NCBI GenBank assembly: GCA_030704615.1
Contig: CM060731.1
Span: 22,814,001 to 22,878,000 of the forward strand
Source of the DNA: Takakia lepidozioides
Lineage: Eukaryota > Streptophyta > Takakiopsida > Takakiales > Takakiaceae
DNA: 64,000 bases
Reading direction: 5' to 3'
The position numbers were made by a program, and so were the translations under genes. Shown one piece after another: positions 1 to 13,600 of this stretch. Every line of letters begins with the position of its first letter. The first letter of the stretch is position 1. Below the pieces are notes generated by a model. It worked only from the letters and a program-made list of their open reading frames with translations, ran no database searches and had not been told where the DNA came from.

Positions 1-339
1 TAAATTTACACACATTTAATATCTATCATAGAGTTTTTGATGTGTATTTATAGCATATTAATATACCTATATTTTTAATATAGACAAGAGACAAGAAGCC
101 AATATTAAGGGTTTTGACAATTTATTAGCTTTTACCATTATATATTCCATCAGTGCGAGCAACAAAATACGTTGATACTCCACTGAACTCACAGCCCCAA
201 AGTCTGAAGTTGCACATCCACATTCCGTCCAACTCCCAACTGCAGATACGCTCGCAGGTGGGCTGTTTGTGGGCATAAAAGTGGCTATCCAAGTTAAAAT
301 TTCTTGTCTTGAACTCGGAGACAACAAGTAGGATCGGAG
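1..339. other. AT-rich sequence, no gene seen
   Basis: No convincing coding region. Short open frames on both strands share no recognisable domain. It borders the left arm of the inverted repeat that starts near 340. Confidence 0.5.
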
Positions 340-1075
340 CAAAGGTTTTCAATAAAGTACATGACGACCGCAATGCGATATTCGATGGTGACAATGATGT
401 AGCAGTACAGCTTTGTTGTATGCCCTTGTTAAAACCTCAATCCCTACATGTGGGCAGAGTTATAACATTAGATTGTTCTCGAATTTTGTTGCTTGAATTC
501 TTGCGCAAATCCATCTTGTCCATTTTGTGCAAATCTTCTTCTCTTCTCCTCCACGCCCTATGTCAGTAGTAATTTATAGTATTCCATGGAATTTTCATGG
601 AGACATGCTTGAAATATAGTGTTGTCACACTCTGTATGTATTCACTACAGAAGTTGTAGGCCGAAGACAAGCAAGCCCACTCGAGAACGCATTTTGGAAT
701 GATTTGCCTAATGTCATCTTGTTAGGATGAATTACAGACTTTGATCTAAGTCTTTGTCTGCAGTCCTTGGTCTCGAAAGCTGCAAGCTAACGCCCTCGTG
801 GCAGAACGCTCGAACATGTATCCCTACAATTATCATTTAAAACTCCGTCTGCTTCATCAACAACGACAGTGCTGCTCTGTGTGGTTTTGCCTTGTGGAGA
901 GAAAAAAAGAATGAATGAACAAAAGTTTTGTTATATCCAAAGGAGGCGCTAATAACCCAATGGACACCACAATACAAATTTAACCATGGAACTACTTTGG
1001 CACTATGACAATTAGAAATATAAAATATTAAAAAATGACTTCAATTTCTGTATATGGGTGAGAGTGAGAAGAGAT
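340..1075 (+). repeat. Left arm of a large imperfect inverted repeat
   Basis: This segment matches the reverse complement of about 2790-3390. Matching blocks include 'CGAATATCGCATTACGGTCG' (right arm) against its near-complement at about 365-388, the block at 626-725 against 2998-3087, and 880-1060 against 2800-2965. About 145 bp (727-870) are present only in this arm, so it carries an insertion or the other arm a deletion. Encoded fragments on the two arms share the stretch DDRNAIFD, which suggests duplicated, decayed coding sequence rather than simple repeat DNA. The family is not recognised. Confidence 0.7.
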
Positions 1076-1093
1076 TGTGCCTTGGAAACTTAC

Positions 1094-1167
1094 CTTTGCA
1101 CCATAAATTTGCTAAGGTCAATGTCTGTCAATTTCTCCATCGAGTCATTTTGTACCGCATCAGACAT
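1094..1167 (-). pseudogene. Possible short first coding exon (unidentified)
   Basis: On the - strand an ATG at 1167 opens a 24-codon stretch rich in acidic residues, ending at a good donor (CAAAG|GTAAGT at 1094/1093). No continuing exon was found downstream. It could be an exon of the decayed gene carried by the surrounding inverted repeat, or chance. Confidence 0.2.
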
Positions 1168-1169
1168 AC

Positions 1170-2790
1170 ATAGAAACGGCTGAAGACATTTAGCCACGGT
1201 TCACCGTAATTTGTAAATTCCCTGATGTATCGTGCACATCGAAAACAAATGGAATCGGATGCATATCGGAAACTAGAAGATGAGCACCATTGCTAAAAGA
1301 GCAATATTTGACGACTCACATGATCTGAATTTGGTGAAAAGTTGTAGCCTTTGTAAGTCCATTTTGCACCTTGGAGATTCAGTGAGCAGTATGAGAAGAC
1401 TTCCAAGACAAATTTTGTATTATATGGCGTCACATATCAAACTTCATTCACAGGGTTGTTGTCCTTGCTCAAACTTTATGACAAGAGAAACAAAAACTAG
1501 TCAGGTTGCTAGCAGTCACTCTAGTCAGGTTGTATACAGCGGGATTTCTCTCCTCCATACGTACGCAAAAATTTCTTGCTACGTAAAACATGACTTACTG
1601 CAGTAATCTCTGACATGTTGACAAACCTCTCCTATTTCTGCTCTGGTGTCTCATCAGGTTCCTTTATACACAAACATTGAAAAAATAGTGGAATGCAACT
1701 TGTTGCATCCTTCACCCTCTGTTCTTCCTCTTTGACAACCACATTCTACTTGCAATCGGGTCTGTTCCACCAATGTCCATGGCTGGCATTGACTGCGGGG
1801 TTACAATGGCATTTCCAATAGCTATATTCATTCTCTGTAAATCCACCAAAAAGCCAGATCTTGGCTATTTTCAATTGTTTTACTTTCCACTTCTGGACAC
1901 TGTGGTTGTTTGCAGATGCACCCCGATGGATTACATGAAGAGAGGAATAGCTCATGATCAGATCGCGTGTTGTTGTCCTCTTTGCCTTCCACAAATCATC
2001 ACTACTAGGCTCCAACTCATTGTCTTGATCAACTATCAAGTAAATATGAACACATTTGTTTGCCTCTTGTTTGTAAATTTCACCATGGACCCATCATCTT
2101 CCAATGCGGCTATTTGCATGTATGTTGCACTATCCTCTACATATGCTAACATTAATGACTTCTCCATTTCAAGAATCCGCCGCTTGTCATGCAGAAGCTT
2201 ATCACAGTCAGGTTTCTATAAACCCGCTCGTATTGTTGCTCCCCAGTGGCCATCTTACGGAATGCACATAATAAATCGCATGCTAGTGTCCCGCTAAAAT
2301 ATGAGATTTCCCACTGCCATTGTCACCCCACAAACCTGCTTCTGAGTAATCATGCACATTTCCATTAGTTGCATCGATCTACCTTCACAGGTGAATCTGG
2401 TGTACATCCCATTCCTATATTATCAACCTTAAAAGTGCATTGCGCACTTCTTGATATTTCTTACGTCCCATATCTCCACGAGTCACCTTTAGTCGAGAAG
2501 CTTGCGGGGAAAAACAGCTTGAACACGACGTTTGGATCCACAAATGATGAGTTTGCTACAATTCGTTCAACGATGTGGTCGACCAACTTCTCAGCCCAAG
2601 GGTACCACGACGTTAGACCTATAGTCGATGCTGCTACTCCGGTTGGTGGTGCTGCTCGTACTGACATCAAGATAATACAATACAATAATATAGAAGCAAG
2701 TATGCAAGTGTGATAAAAGGGAAAATCCTGTGAGAAGAAATTAATATACCTGAAATGATGATTTTGGGTATTCCAAAGATTTTCCTTCTC
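1170..2790. other. Centre of the inverted repeat, unidentified
   Basis: Open frames of up to 174 codons (+ strand, 1773-2297) and 97 codons (- strand, 1746-2039) overlap each other. None shows a domain I recognise and none has a clear partner exon. It may be the decayed interior of a mobile element flanked by the two arms. Confidence 0.35.
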
Positions 2791-3390
2791 TTACACACAA
2801 ATTGAAGTCGTCTTTCATTCTATATTTCTGATTGTCATAGTGCCAAAGTAGTTCCATGGTTTTGTATTGTGGTGTCCCTTGGGTTATTAGCACCTCCCCT
2901 GGACATAATAAAATTTTCGTTCTTTCTTTCTTTCTCTCCACAAGGCAAACCACACACAACAGCACCGCAGCACCGTCGCAACACTTTGTCTTCTAACAAG
3001 ATGACATTGGGCAAATCATTCCAAAATGTGTTCTCAAGTGGGCTTGCTTGTCTTCGGCCTACAGCTTCCGTAGTGAATACATACAAAGAGCAAGTGTGAC
3101 AACATTAAATTTCAAGCATGTTTCCCATGAAAATTCCACGAAATACTACAAATTATTACTGACATATGGCGTGGAGGAGAAGAGAAGAGGATTTGTATAA
3201 AAAGGACAAGATGGATTTGCGCAAGAGTTCTAGCAACGAAATTTGAGAACAATTTAATGCTGTAACTCTGCCCACCTATAGAGACTGGAGTTTCAATGAG
3301 GGCATACAACAAAGGTATCATTGCTACATCATCGTCAACATCGAATATCGCATTACGGTCGTCGGGTGCTTTGTCCAACATCTTCACCTG
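2790..3390 (-). repeat. Right arm of the large imperfect inverted repeat
   Basis: Reverse-complement counterpart of 340-1075, with blocks at 2800-2965, 2998-3087 and 3320-3387. It lacks the ~145 bp found at 727-870 of the left arm. On the - strand it reads through a 91-codon frame from an ATG at 3387; the frame shares the DDRNAIFD core with the left arm. Confidence 0.7.
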
Positions 3391-3439
3391 GCTTTAAAAC
3401 AAGTGAGTGATGCTACAAAATAAGAACGAAAAATAGAAG

Positions 3440-3819
3440 TTAAACAAGAGGTGAAACATGAAGCACGAAAGCAAGAAGGTGAGTCCTTAGATGCAACAAT
3501 TGAGCTTGAATATATTACACTTCCCGAGACTGACTTTATTTTGGAAGGCATTGACCTCGAAGATATGTATGTACAAATCGAGCTGGTAGAAGGTGGTTCT
3601 CATATGTAAAAAGACGGTTCAATGAAAATAAGAGGCGAGAATGACAAGTGTCGGCAACTTAAACCTAAACCATATGTACAACTTGATCTACAAACAAAAC
3701 AAGGTGATATCAAGTTTGTGACAATAATACCGGGAATGAGAGGGATCAATTTAGCTGACCTCCTTCACCAAGTACAAGCATACTTCAGCGCCCAGAAAAT
3801 GTGGGTAGACATGTAGGGT
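3440..3819 (+). pseudogene. Decayed unidentified coding sequence
   Basis: One + frame reads as plausible protein (Glu/Lys-rich start, then a mixed hydrophobic part) from about 3440 to 3816. A single in-frame TAA at about 3606 interrupts it; the downstream part opens again at an ATG at 3622. No family recognised. The lone stop in otherwise continuous coding-like sequence suggests a relic, possibly of a retroelement. Confidence 0.3.
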
Positions 3820-4370
3820 TTTTTTTAAGGATTTTGAAAAGGGGTACGAGTGGCTATATATATTGGGTGTAGGGTAGTGCAAGTGGCCACTCTAGGTAAT
3901 TTTCCTCGAATTGGTAGGCTACATGTATTTCCACTCTTGCCATATTTTGCGAATCAAATGGATGTTGATGAGCAATAGAAGGCGAAGTACAGAAATAGTT
4001 GAAAGCCATAATCGACGAATGGAACTCTTTCTATGTGAAAACCATAGGCTAATTGGTACAAATGAGGTGTATAGTTATGGCAAGACAGGCGAAGAGCGTC
4101 TCTATGGAACCGGAGGAGGCCCCACAATCCTAAATCCACTCCTCATCTGGCCAGTCAGATCATCCTGCATGGGCCCGCCATGGCTACCCCGGGGGTCCAC
4201 AGGCGAGGACCTTTTTTAGACCCCCAGTTTTTGGCGAAAACTGCCTTATTTGGACGTCTTTTTCCTTTGTTTCATTCACCAAAGGGATTTCCAGGTGGCC
4301 AAATGGCGAAAAATCGCCAAAAAAAAACAACGCTCACATGCCTTCTTTGAACTTCCTCCCATAAAGGTAA

Positions 4371-4562
4371 ATGGGATCCTTGCTGGAGAAGGGGACTCTT
4401 TCTGTTATATGGGATATACGACCTTACGTGGCAGTCAAACCTGTCGAGGAGAAACCTGCCGATGGTAAACCTGTCGAGGAGAAACCTGCCGATGGTAAAC
4501 CTGTCGAGAAGAACACTTCTATCAAAACACCGGCTGATAAAAAAGTTTCTATAAAACTCTAG
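4371..4562 (+). CDS. Small ORF with tandem 10-residue repeat
   Basis: An ATG-initiated 63-codon frame ending in TAG. Its C-terminal half is a minisatellite: the 30-bp unit beginning AAACCTGTCGAGGAGAAACC occurs twice in full (4437-4466, 4467-4496) and once in part (4497-4515), encoding KPVEEKPADG repeats. No known domain. It lies just upstream of the YSL start codon (4687), so it may be an upstream ORF, a retroelement scrap, or noncoding minisatellite. Confidence 0.25.
   Translation: MGSLLEKGTLSVIWDIRPYVAVKPVEEKPADGKPVEEKPADGKPVEKNTSIKTPADKKVSIKL
4437..4515 (+). repeat. 30-bp minisatellite, about 2.6 copies
   Basis: Two identical 30-bp units and one partial, diverging third unit, directly upstream of the transporter gene. 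Confidence 0.85.
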
Positions 4563-4686
4563 ACTGAATTGAAAAGGTGGGGGAGAGGGGAGCGGAGAGG
4601 AAACCGTGAACTCTGCATCTGACTTGACGTGAGGAGAAGTTTGATTGTCTCACCGTTGTCTCATTCCCCTCAGAATTTGGGCGAAC

Positions 4687-7600
4687 ATGAGTAGCTCCGT
4701 GCTGTCCCTTGATGCGGAGAGCGTGCAGCCTGGAGATGAGAGCCGTGATTATACACAGCTACCCTGCGAAGATGGGAATGTCTGTGCAATCTTGGACAAG
4801 TCCAAAAAGTTTGAACTGTCTCAGGAGCCTTCGGTGGAAGAAGCCTTCGCGAATGTGGAGGTTCCCCTCTGGTGGGACCAGATCACATTTCGTGGGGTGG
4901 CAGTGAGTGTTGTGCTGGGTACGATGTTTTGTCTCATCACCCATAAGTTGAACCTCACTGTCGGAATCATTCCATCTCTGAATGTTGGAGCAGGCTTGCT
5001 GGCATACTTCTTCATCAAGACATGGACGTTTACCTTATCGAAGCTCGGTTTCTGGAGCAAGCCATTTACGCGGCAGGAGAACACTGTCATTCAGACCTGC
5101 GTCGTCGCCTGCTACGGGCTCGCCTTCAGTGGTATAGTACACCACACACCTTGGGCTTGCCGAACATTTGTGGGTGTTGTGTTGAGATTAGCGAACCAGG
5201 AAGGGGATAGAGATTGAGAGAGCGCTGACATGCAGATGTAGGAAGACGAAGTTTAGTAAACGAAGTTTGTTTTAGTTGTTCAGAATTTCTCCATACAGCT
5301 CTTTAGCGTGGCTAAATTGAACTCGAAAATAGAACGCAAAATCTCGAAAGTATGAGGGGTTTGATTGGCAGAGAGAATGTACTCATAAGACGTTGTTTGC
5401 CGTAGCCTTGTGGCCATTGATCCCGCGCCTCGTTTGAGCGGAACACAAAGACAGAAACTACCTTTGTCAGGGTCTGACGCTGCTAGTATGACTTACCTTG
5501 AAACAGACAAATTGATCCGAGTTTTCCAGATATCCTCTCGAAATCCCTTCACACAAAAATCACTCTGCTGTGTGTGATTTGCCCAATAACTAGACCCCAA
5601 TAGGGCCTGGGCCAAAAGCCCAGTCTCTAGATTTTCAAAGTTGGTAAACTTGAATGGCAGGGAGAGAGAGATACACAGAGATATAGACCAAAAACTGCCC
5701 GTTGTCAAGGGCAAGGGCTGGATGGGCGAGCTGGAATTGGAGTTGTCTTGTGCACTTTCTATGAGCAGTTTTGTCACTAAGATAGTGTGTTTTGTCAACA
5801 GAGGAAAAGTTTTCTAATCTGGTTAGGTCACATTGGTGGAACCAGACTCATGTCTTGAACCATGAATTGCTAGGATCACCTCAGATTGTCAATCCAATGC
5901 TTCTGCCAATCAAGGCTGATTCTTAGAAATATTCTCCTTAGTGTTAATCGTTGAAGTACACGATTATTTAACACAATTAGATGGTCTGATTAAGGGGTCT
6001 CCACTGATAGCTGTGGTCTTTTTTTTCCACAGTGTGCAGTTTTTGTGAATGTGGGGGCTACATTCTGAGTGAGTGTCTGTGGACGCTATCAAGTTTCTTT
6101 CTTTCTTTTGTTCGCTTCCTTTGTGTCTCTGTGTTATTACGCCGACCACATGCCCCATTGTCTAACTTTCTGAAATTACACTGACATAGAGGGAAAGATG
6201 TTGATTGATTTACAGGGGGATTTGGGACATATTTGTTGGCCATGAACGGCAAGAGCTACAACAGATTAGGTCCTGACTATCAGGGCAACCATGCTGAGGA
6301 TGTAAAGGATCCAAAATTGGGCTGGATGATTGCCTTTCTCTTCATAGTCAGCTTTGTTGGCATCTTCTCCCTCGTTCCACTCCGCAGGGTATCCTCTCAC
6401 TCTTCTTTCCCACCAAACTAAGGGTGTTAGTATACCTCTTCCTGCTCAGTTAGAGGACTGCCATCCCACCTTTTTATGCTCGGTCCAGAGGCTGTCATTG
6501 CACCTAGGGTTTGGACGATTTTAGATTATGCCAAAAGCTGTGAACCTCCAGAAGGTGAGAATGAACCCCAATCACAAATCTATTCTCTCCTGGAGGACTA
6601 GTCTGCTGTTCTTGTTCTTCCCCCATTTTTCTCTGAACAAATTGGGCATGGGGTCTAATGGTCCCATGGCTACAGCAGGCCAAAGTGAATGTTTCCATCT
6701 GTCTCTTTCTGCTGACATAATTGGGTTTGGCCTTTGAAATTGCTTTTGAGATGTTTCCGTTGGTCCTATACCCCTAAGGAACTGGCAGATTGTGTTGCAC
6801 TTGTTCATCTTGGCTTAAACCCTCAGGTTAAGCAACACTTAAGATTGTTTATCAGAGCAGCAGATCCTGTGGTGTCATCTATAACCCTTTGTAACCCATG
6901 GAATGGTGTTATTATGTTTGTAAATTAATGCAAGCAGCCGGCCTCAACTCCTTCCCACTTGGAGGTAGTAGGCGAACTCATTATGACCTGTATGCAGGAG
7001 AGAGAGAGCGTCTGATTCGTTACTGAAATGCCTTCCCAGTACATAGATGCTGCAGTCTTGTGGCCATGGACCCTGCAGATTTCATCCTCTTCATAGGTGA
7101 CCTCATCGTCAAACTGCCGTAGATCTCTACATCATCCCATCTGGTTGTAGACAAGTAGAGATATACTCTACGGGATTTGCTTGCAAATAGTTTTGTTGCT
7201 ACCCCTGTCTGATAAAAGGCTTGAATGCTTGCTTGAAAATGCACTTTCATTGTGTTGTGTACAGATAATGATACTGAAGTACAAGCTCATATACCCAAGT
7301 GGCACCGCCACAGCAGTTCTCATCAACAGCTTCCATACACCTGAGGGTGCAGAGACCGCTGAGTGAGTTGCATTTCTTGCACAACCCACCACCAATGCCA
7401 ACCAGCTTCCATAGACTGCGAGTCCAGAAATTGCTTCCACTGTAGGAGGGCAAATGGTACATATTTAGATTGAGCAAAGTGTGTCAGTGGATGAAATTAC
7501 TACTGTCCTTTCAGAGTAGTCCGTCTTAGGTGGAGCCTTCAGCAAGGAGGATCTGAAGTGCTTGGCAGATTGACCACTCCAGCTTCAACCAGAGTTTTGG

Positions 7601-10600
7601 GTTATTTCAACATGTTCTTTTGGTTTTCTCATGTAGTTCTACTGTTTCCCATGGGTCCTGTGGGTTTTCTTTGGACAAAAGAAGTATTCCATATTTTTCT
7701 TTTCTTCTCTCTTTGCATTGGGTGTAGAGCAAAGGAAAGGGTTGAGAAGAAATGAGCAGGACCCCAGAACCCCATCAGAAAACCTCATCAGAAAACCTCT
7801 TCACCTCTTCACCTAACACCTCAGTAACGCTGAGAAAAGCCACCAAGGCGAGGGAAGGACCCATAGGTCAGAAGCCCTCAGAAAACAAGAAGTAAAATAT
7901 ACATCAATTTTGAAGCACAACAACCATCACAGGCAGAAGCCAGAACATGCCTGCAAATCGTGACCAATGGTCAGAAAAACACAATATGAAGAAGGGGTTG
8001 GAATAGATCAAGGTTCGTTGTGATATCAAAGCCAGCTCTGACATTAAAGAATCCATCCCTTGCAGTGTAGTAGTTGTTGTTCTAAATGAACGCTGTGGCA
8101 ATAACAGACTGATTGGGTGGTAAGACCCTGGACCTGCTCCTGAAGGCTTACAATCCTTTGGGAACAATTGTCTCAGAGGGTGGATAGCCACTGTTGACGG
8201 ATGCAGTTATCTCTGATGAGTGAATTTCCATTGATAGAACTGGGGATTTGGTTGAAGTGGCTTCAGATGCACCATGTCCAGTGCACATGTATCTTTGGGT
8301 GATCAGCTTATTCGTGTCATATTGATGAGGTTTGACAGGGAGGAAGAGATGAGGACTGATGATTATTTTACGAGTAAGTGCAGGAAGCAGGTGATGAGCC
8401 TAGCGAAGTTTTTTGGTGCAAGTTTCCTGTGGAGTTTCTTTAAGTGGTTTTGGAGTGGTATTGGAGACAACTGTGGCTTTGACAACTTTCCTACTCTGGG
8501 CTTGCAGGCCTTTGCACACACGTGAGCTTTGTTGGACCTTTCCTGTCCACTGCCATTGTTATAGGGAATGACTTTCATACAGAAAATATCCTAATGGACC
8601 ATTATTCCAGTTTCGTAAGTTCCATTGGATGCCTGACAAGGCTATTGGTTCCTTTTGGTCATGTGCAAAACTGGTAGCTATGCGAAGTGGAAAATTCCCT
8701 CATCTACCAGCTCTGGAAGTTGAAGTGGATTTCGTGGGGTTGCAGGTTTTACTTTGACTTCAGGTTAACCTATATTGGTGTGGGTATGATATGCCCTCAC
8801 ATTGTGAACTGCTCCGTGATGCTGGGTGCTATCATTTCATGGGGGATCATGTGGCCTCTAATCAGCTCTCAAGAAGGAAAATGGTTTGCAGCTGATCTTT
8901 CGAGTAGTGACTTCAAAGGGCTCTATGGCTACAAGGTCTCTGCTTTGAGTGGGCCTTTTGTGGTTCTACTGATGTCTTTCTGTGGTTCTTGTTTTGTTGT
9001 TCTACTTGCATCCTGGGCTTCTTCGGGCCTCTTGGACGTAAAATATTCTTTCTTTAATTCTTTCTCTGGTCGTTCTCTCCCTGTCCTCTAGGAAGCCTAT
9101 TGCCATTGGGTGGACTTGATACGGGAGTACATTAATGTCTCTGTGACTAAATGCCGGCCTTGTGACCTCGTGTCCTTGTTTGTTTCGACCTGAAGCGCTT
9201 TGCTCCAGGTAAGGTAGTGCATTGGATTTAGTTGGAAAGCTTGGGGCTTTTCCCTCTTTAGAATATGCCTACACGGGCCATTCCCTGCAATTCCCTGGAG
9301 TGGATCTCTGAATGGTAACAAGCTGACCCCTACCGCTTGGGGGCAGCCCCTCCGCCCAAATTGGGCAGTCGTATGCTCTGTATAGCATACTCGGCACTTG
9401 GGCTCGGGTTGGTTCCTGTGCTTAAACTTATAGCCTGCGAGATCAATCAAAATTTTAGCTCCTATCAACATCAACACTCCCCAGGGTGATTCCTGGGAAT
9501 TGGTTACTTATGCCAAATCTAGGGCTTCATGTGTAGTTTTTGGGGTGAATCCCAGGATGGACGATGTGTCCTTTAAAACTACATGCTCTAGCTTAGGCTT
9601 GGATTTCATGGCTAATGGTTCCATCTCGAGACTTGATAACAGGGGTACGTTGAAGGTTGCAATGACCAAAAGTGCTTCTAATAGAGTCCCACATCAATTC
9701 AATCTCAAAGAAGTTCGCCCCTTGACTGGCTGGAGAGCGGTCTTAGACATTGGTGATTCAATGGGGCGCTCTAGGAAGACAACCAAGGGCAAGGACTTCA
9801 ACTTGAGAGTTTCTAATCGGTTTGATGCTCTGAATGAGGTTGAATCCAAACAGCCAGAAGGACAAGATGCCCCTAAGTGTACAGAACCTGACCGTCCTGA
9901 ATCTGAAGGATTTGGTACTCTGAATGGTTTACCAATCCTCAAGGTTTACACAAGACGAACAAATTCTATACACGGGGTAATTGTCCCCAAGCCGTCAGAT
10001 GGACAATCTGTCCCTAAGTGTGCAGAGCCTGAACGTCGTGTAACTGAAGGATTTGGTACTCTAAATGGTTTACCAATCCTCAAAGTCTACACAAGACGAG
10101 CAAAATCTACACACGGGGTAATTGTCCCCAAGCAGTCTGATGGACAATATACCCCTAAGTGTGCGGAGCCTGTGCGTCGTGTAACTGAAGGATTTGGTAC
10201 CCTGAATGGTTTAACAATTCTCAAAGTTTACACAAGACGAGCAAAATCTACACATGGGGTAATTGTCCCCCCTTTGCAGAACGGTTGGCCGTCCAGGAGC
10301 AATCACAAGCTACCTAGACGACAAACAATTCACATGCAAAGGGCTGGCTTGCGGCTGGCCACTTTCAACTTCTCAGGGCTTACTAACCAAAGGAAGCAAC
10401 TCGAAGTGGGACAAGTCCTTCGGACTAATGATATTCATATCTGTGCTGGGCAAGAAACATGGGAAACGTTGGATAAACTGGTTGGAGATGTCAATGGTTA
10501 TAAATGGGCAGGTAGGATGTGTACTCTCAAGGCAGCCTCTGCCAAACGCGGTCAAAAAGGGGTTGGATTCTTTGTCCGTGATTTCTTGTTTGATAATTTC

Positions 10601-13600
10601 ACAAGGTTTGAGGTACGAGCATAGTATCTGGCTAAAACTGAATCTGAAGGGTGGCATGAGTACGAAGGACCTCTTTGTGGGTTGTGTTTACATGCCCACA
10701 GAGGGGACCCTTAGTGCTGACGCAGACAAAGCCTTCGAAGATGTTAAGCTGGACTGTGCTTCGTTCCTTGCCAAAGGTCAGGTAGTGCTATTGGGTGACT
10801 TCGATGCCCGGGTGGGCAAAGGGCTCCATCAGGACGATATCATTGGGCCTTTTGGTGAGGACGAGCTGAATTCTAATGGCAGACGGTTAATTAACTGTCT
10901 GGAAGAGCTTCAGCTTTTGACCTTGAATAACAGGACAAGAGGTGACCAAGTGCAGTGGACTCGTGAGAAATCCCAAACTGGGGAACGTTCCATTGTGGAC
11001 TATATCATAATGGACAAAAATTTGTTTCCCCAGTGTGCCAATGTGTTGATCGACAGAACTGATATTGGTACCTCTGACCACTTCCTGGTTTGGACTGAGG
11101 TCAAAAGGTGTTTTCCCAACACCAAGAGATCTGTGAAACGTTCGATTCGGAAGTGGCGCATAGAAAAATTCCATAATGAGGAGGTCAAGGCTGAGTACAT
11201 CCAGGCCTTGCAAGAGGCTCTCCCTCACTTTGTCCAATCGCTCCAAGAACTTCAGTCTTGCTCTGAAAACGCAAGAAATGAAGTCGAAAGAGCAGTGGAC
11301 TCTTGGGAGAGTTTCGTTTCCTCCGTGGCTGACAAGATCATTGGGAGGAAACTAATTGTCTGCAGTAGAGCTGTTAATTGGTGGACCAATGAGATCAAAC
11401 TCAAGATAGCTGATAGACGAGCCCTCTATAAAGAGCGCTGCAATTTGAAAACCAACAGAGAATTGTGGGCGAGGTACTACCAGCTCCGTAAAGATATCAA
11501 TCAGCTTGTTAGGTCTCAGAAGAAATTATACTGGGATAAGCTATACAATGAAATAAACTCAAACCACCATGGTGGTAATGACAAGAAATTCTGGTTGGCC
11601 CTTCAATGTTTGTACAAGCCTAAAAACGGTCAGCAAGTACAAGCGCTGAAGACTACTAAAGGTGCAGTGGTGACTTCATCGGTTGACATTGTCAAAACCT
11701 TTGAAAATCACTACAGTATCCTTGGCAGAACTTCTAGGTATAACAGTGAGGGGTCTTCTGCTGAATGGAGGGACACAGTTGGAAAAACTGTTCCTATGAT
11801 TCAAAACAGCCCTGATGAACTGGAGTATATTTCAATGGCTTATAACGCTCCCATTAGTTCTTCTGAGATTGTGGAAGCAATTGAGCATTTAAATGGATAT
11901 AAAGCTGGTGGACCTGATGGTATTTTCAACGAGCTTATCAAGCACGGTGGCGATCCCATGATAGAGGCCCTAGTTCTCCTCTTTAACCTTATCTGGAAGA
12001 CTGAAATGATCCCCTTTCGCTGGCGACAGGGGGTCATTGTCAATCTATACAAGAAGGGTGACAGAGAAGAACCGGGGAACTACCGTGGCATCACGCTCCT
12101 CAATGCTGTTGGCAAGACATTCTGCAGAGTTATAAGTACTCGTCTCGAGGTTGATCTGGAGTCTAGAGGTTGTTTCCACGAAGGCCAAGCTGGCTTTCGG
12201 CGAAACAGGGGCTGTGTGGATCATATCTTCACTCTAAGCCAGATTATTCAGGGAAGGAAAAAAGAAGGGAAACCCACTTATGTTTTTTTCCTGGATGTCA
12301 AAAAGGCTTATGACACAGTGTGGAGAGATGGCCTATGGTTCCGCCTCTGGTCTTGTGGGATCAAGGGAAAGATGTGGAGAGTTGTCCACAACTTGTATGC
12401 TCACACCAAAAGCTGTGTCACTGTTAACGGACAGAAGTCCAACTTCTTTGACATAGACCAAGGTGTAGCTCAAGGATGTACTCTCTCCCCTCTGCTCTTC
12501 AATGTTTTCATCAATCAACTCCTCGAGGATGTGGAAAGTGAGGGATTTGGGTTAAGGGTGGGTGATACCACCATGCCAGCCCTTATGTTTGCGGATGACT
12601 TCGCAGGCATAGGGGAGACTCCAACCAATCTCCAGGAGTTGATTGATTGCGCGAAGAGATACTTTGATCTTTGGGGGCTAGAGGCTAATGTCAGCAAATG
12701 TGCAGTGGTAGCATTCAACGACAGAGGAGAGGGAGGAAGTGATCTTAAGTGGCAGTGGGGTAGCCAAGAGATCCCGGTCCTCCCTTCCTACACTTACCTG
12801 GGCGTTGAGTTTTCCTCCAATTGTAATTGGGATGCACATATCCGGAAAGTTGTTCAAACTGGCAAGGGCAAAGCTCTGGGGCTCACTAAATTTTTCCACT
12901 GCAGAGGGGTCAACTCTGAGGTTAAGAAAACCATGCTTTGTCGCGTTATTAGACCTGCCTTGGAGTACGGATCTGCTATATGGGTTGATAACTCCAACCA
13001 GGCTAAGTCTCTAGAATCCATTCAAGTGGGGGTGCTTAAGGAGTGTATGTCAGCATGCTCCAAAACAGCCAATGTGGCTGTTCGGGGTGAGTTTGGCATT
13101 CCATCCTTAAGCTCCCGACGAGATGAATTCAAGGTCAGATGGTGAGGTCAGCTGCAACATATGCCCAACACCAGATATCCTAAGTTAATCGACTCTATAT
13201 CTTGGAAACAGGACCGCCCTGTCAAACAGGCTAAGTCCTGGCAGAAGAGAGTAGAAGAGAGACATCTTGGATGACCTCAAGGGTCTACCAACTCTCGGCA
13301 CTAGACTGAAATTTAAACTCAGGGCAGGAAGCCTACCTTTGAACAGCAAACAGAAGCAGAGAGGAAAGGGAGAGTGCAATTGCCCGTTGTGTGGGCAATC
13401 TGAAGACAGTATTCATTTTCTGATACACTGTCCGGGGTTCTCTCACCAAAGAGACGCTCTCTTCAACTCTATCAAGGGAATTGTGCCTGTACCCCTGTTT
13501 ACCAACTTCGAAAGTCTCGAGGCTGAGCCAAAAGCCCAGGCCCTCCTGAGGGCTAGTTTTTGGGCAAATCACACATAGCAGATTGCTTGTGTGAAGGGAT

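Noticed and set aside
4645-4686. Upstream start of the YSL protein at 4645
   Set aside because: The codon is TTG. The first ATG in frame is 4687, followed by the expected acidic N terminus.
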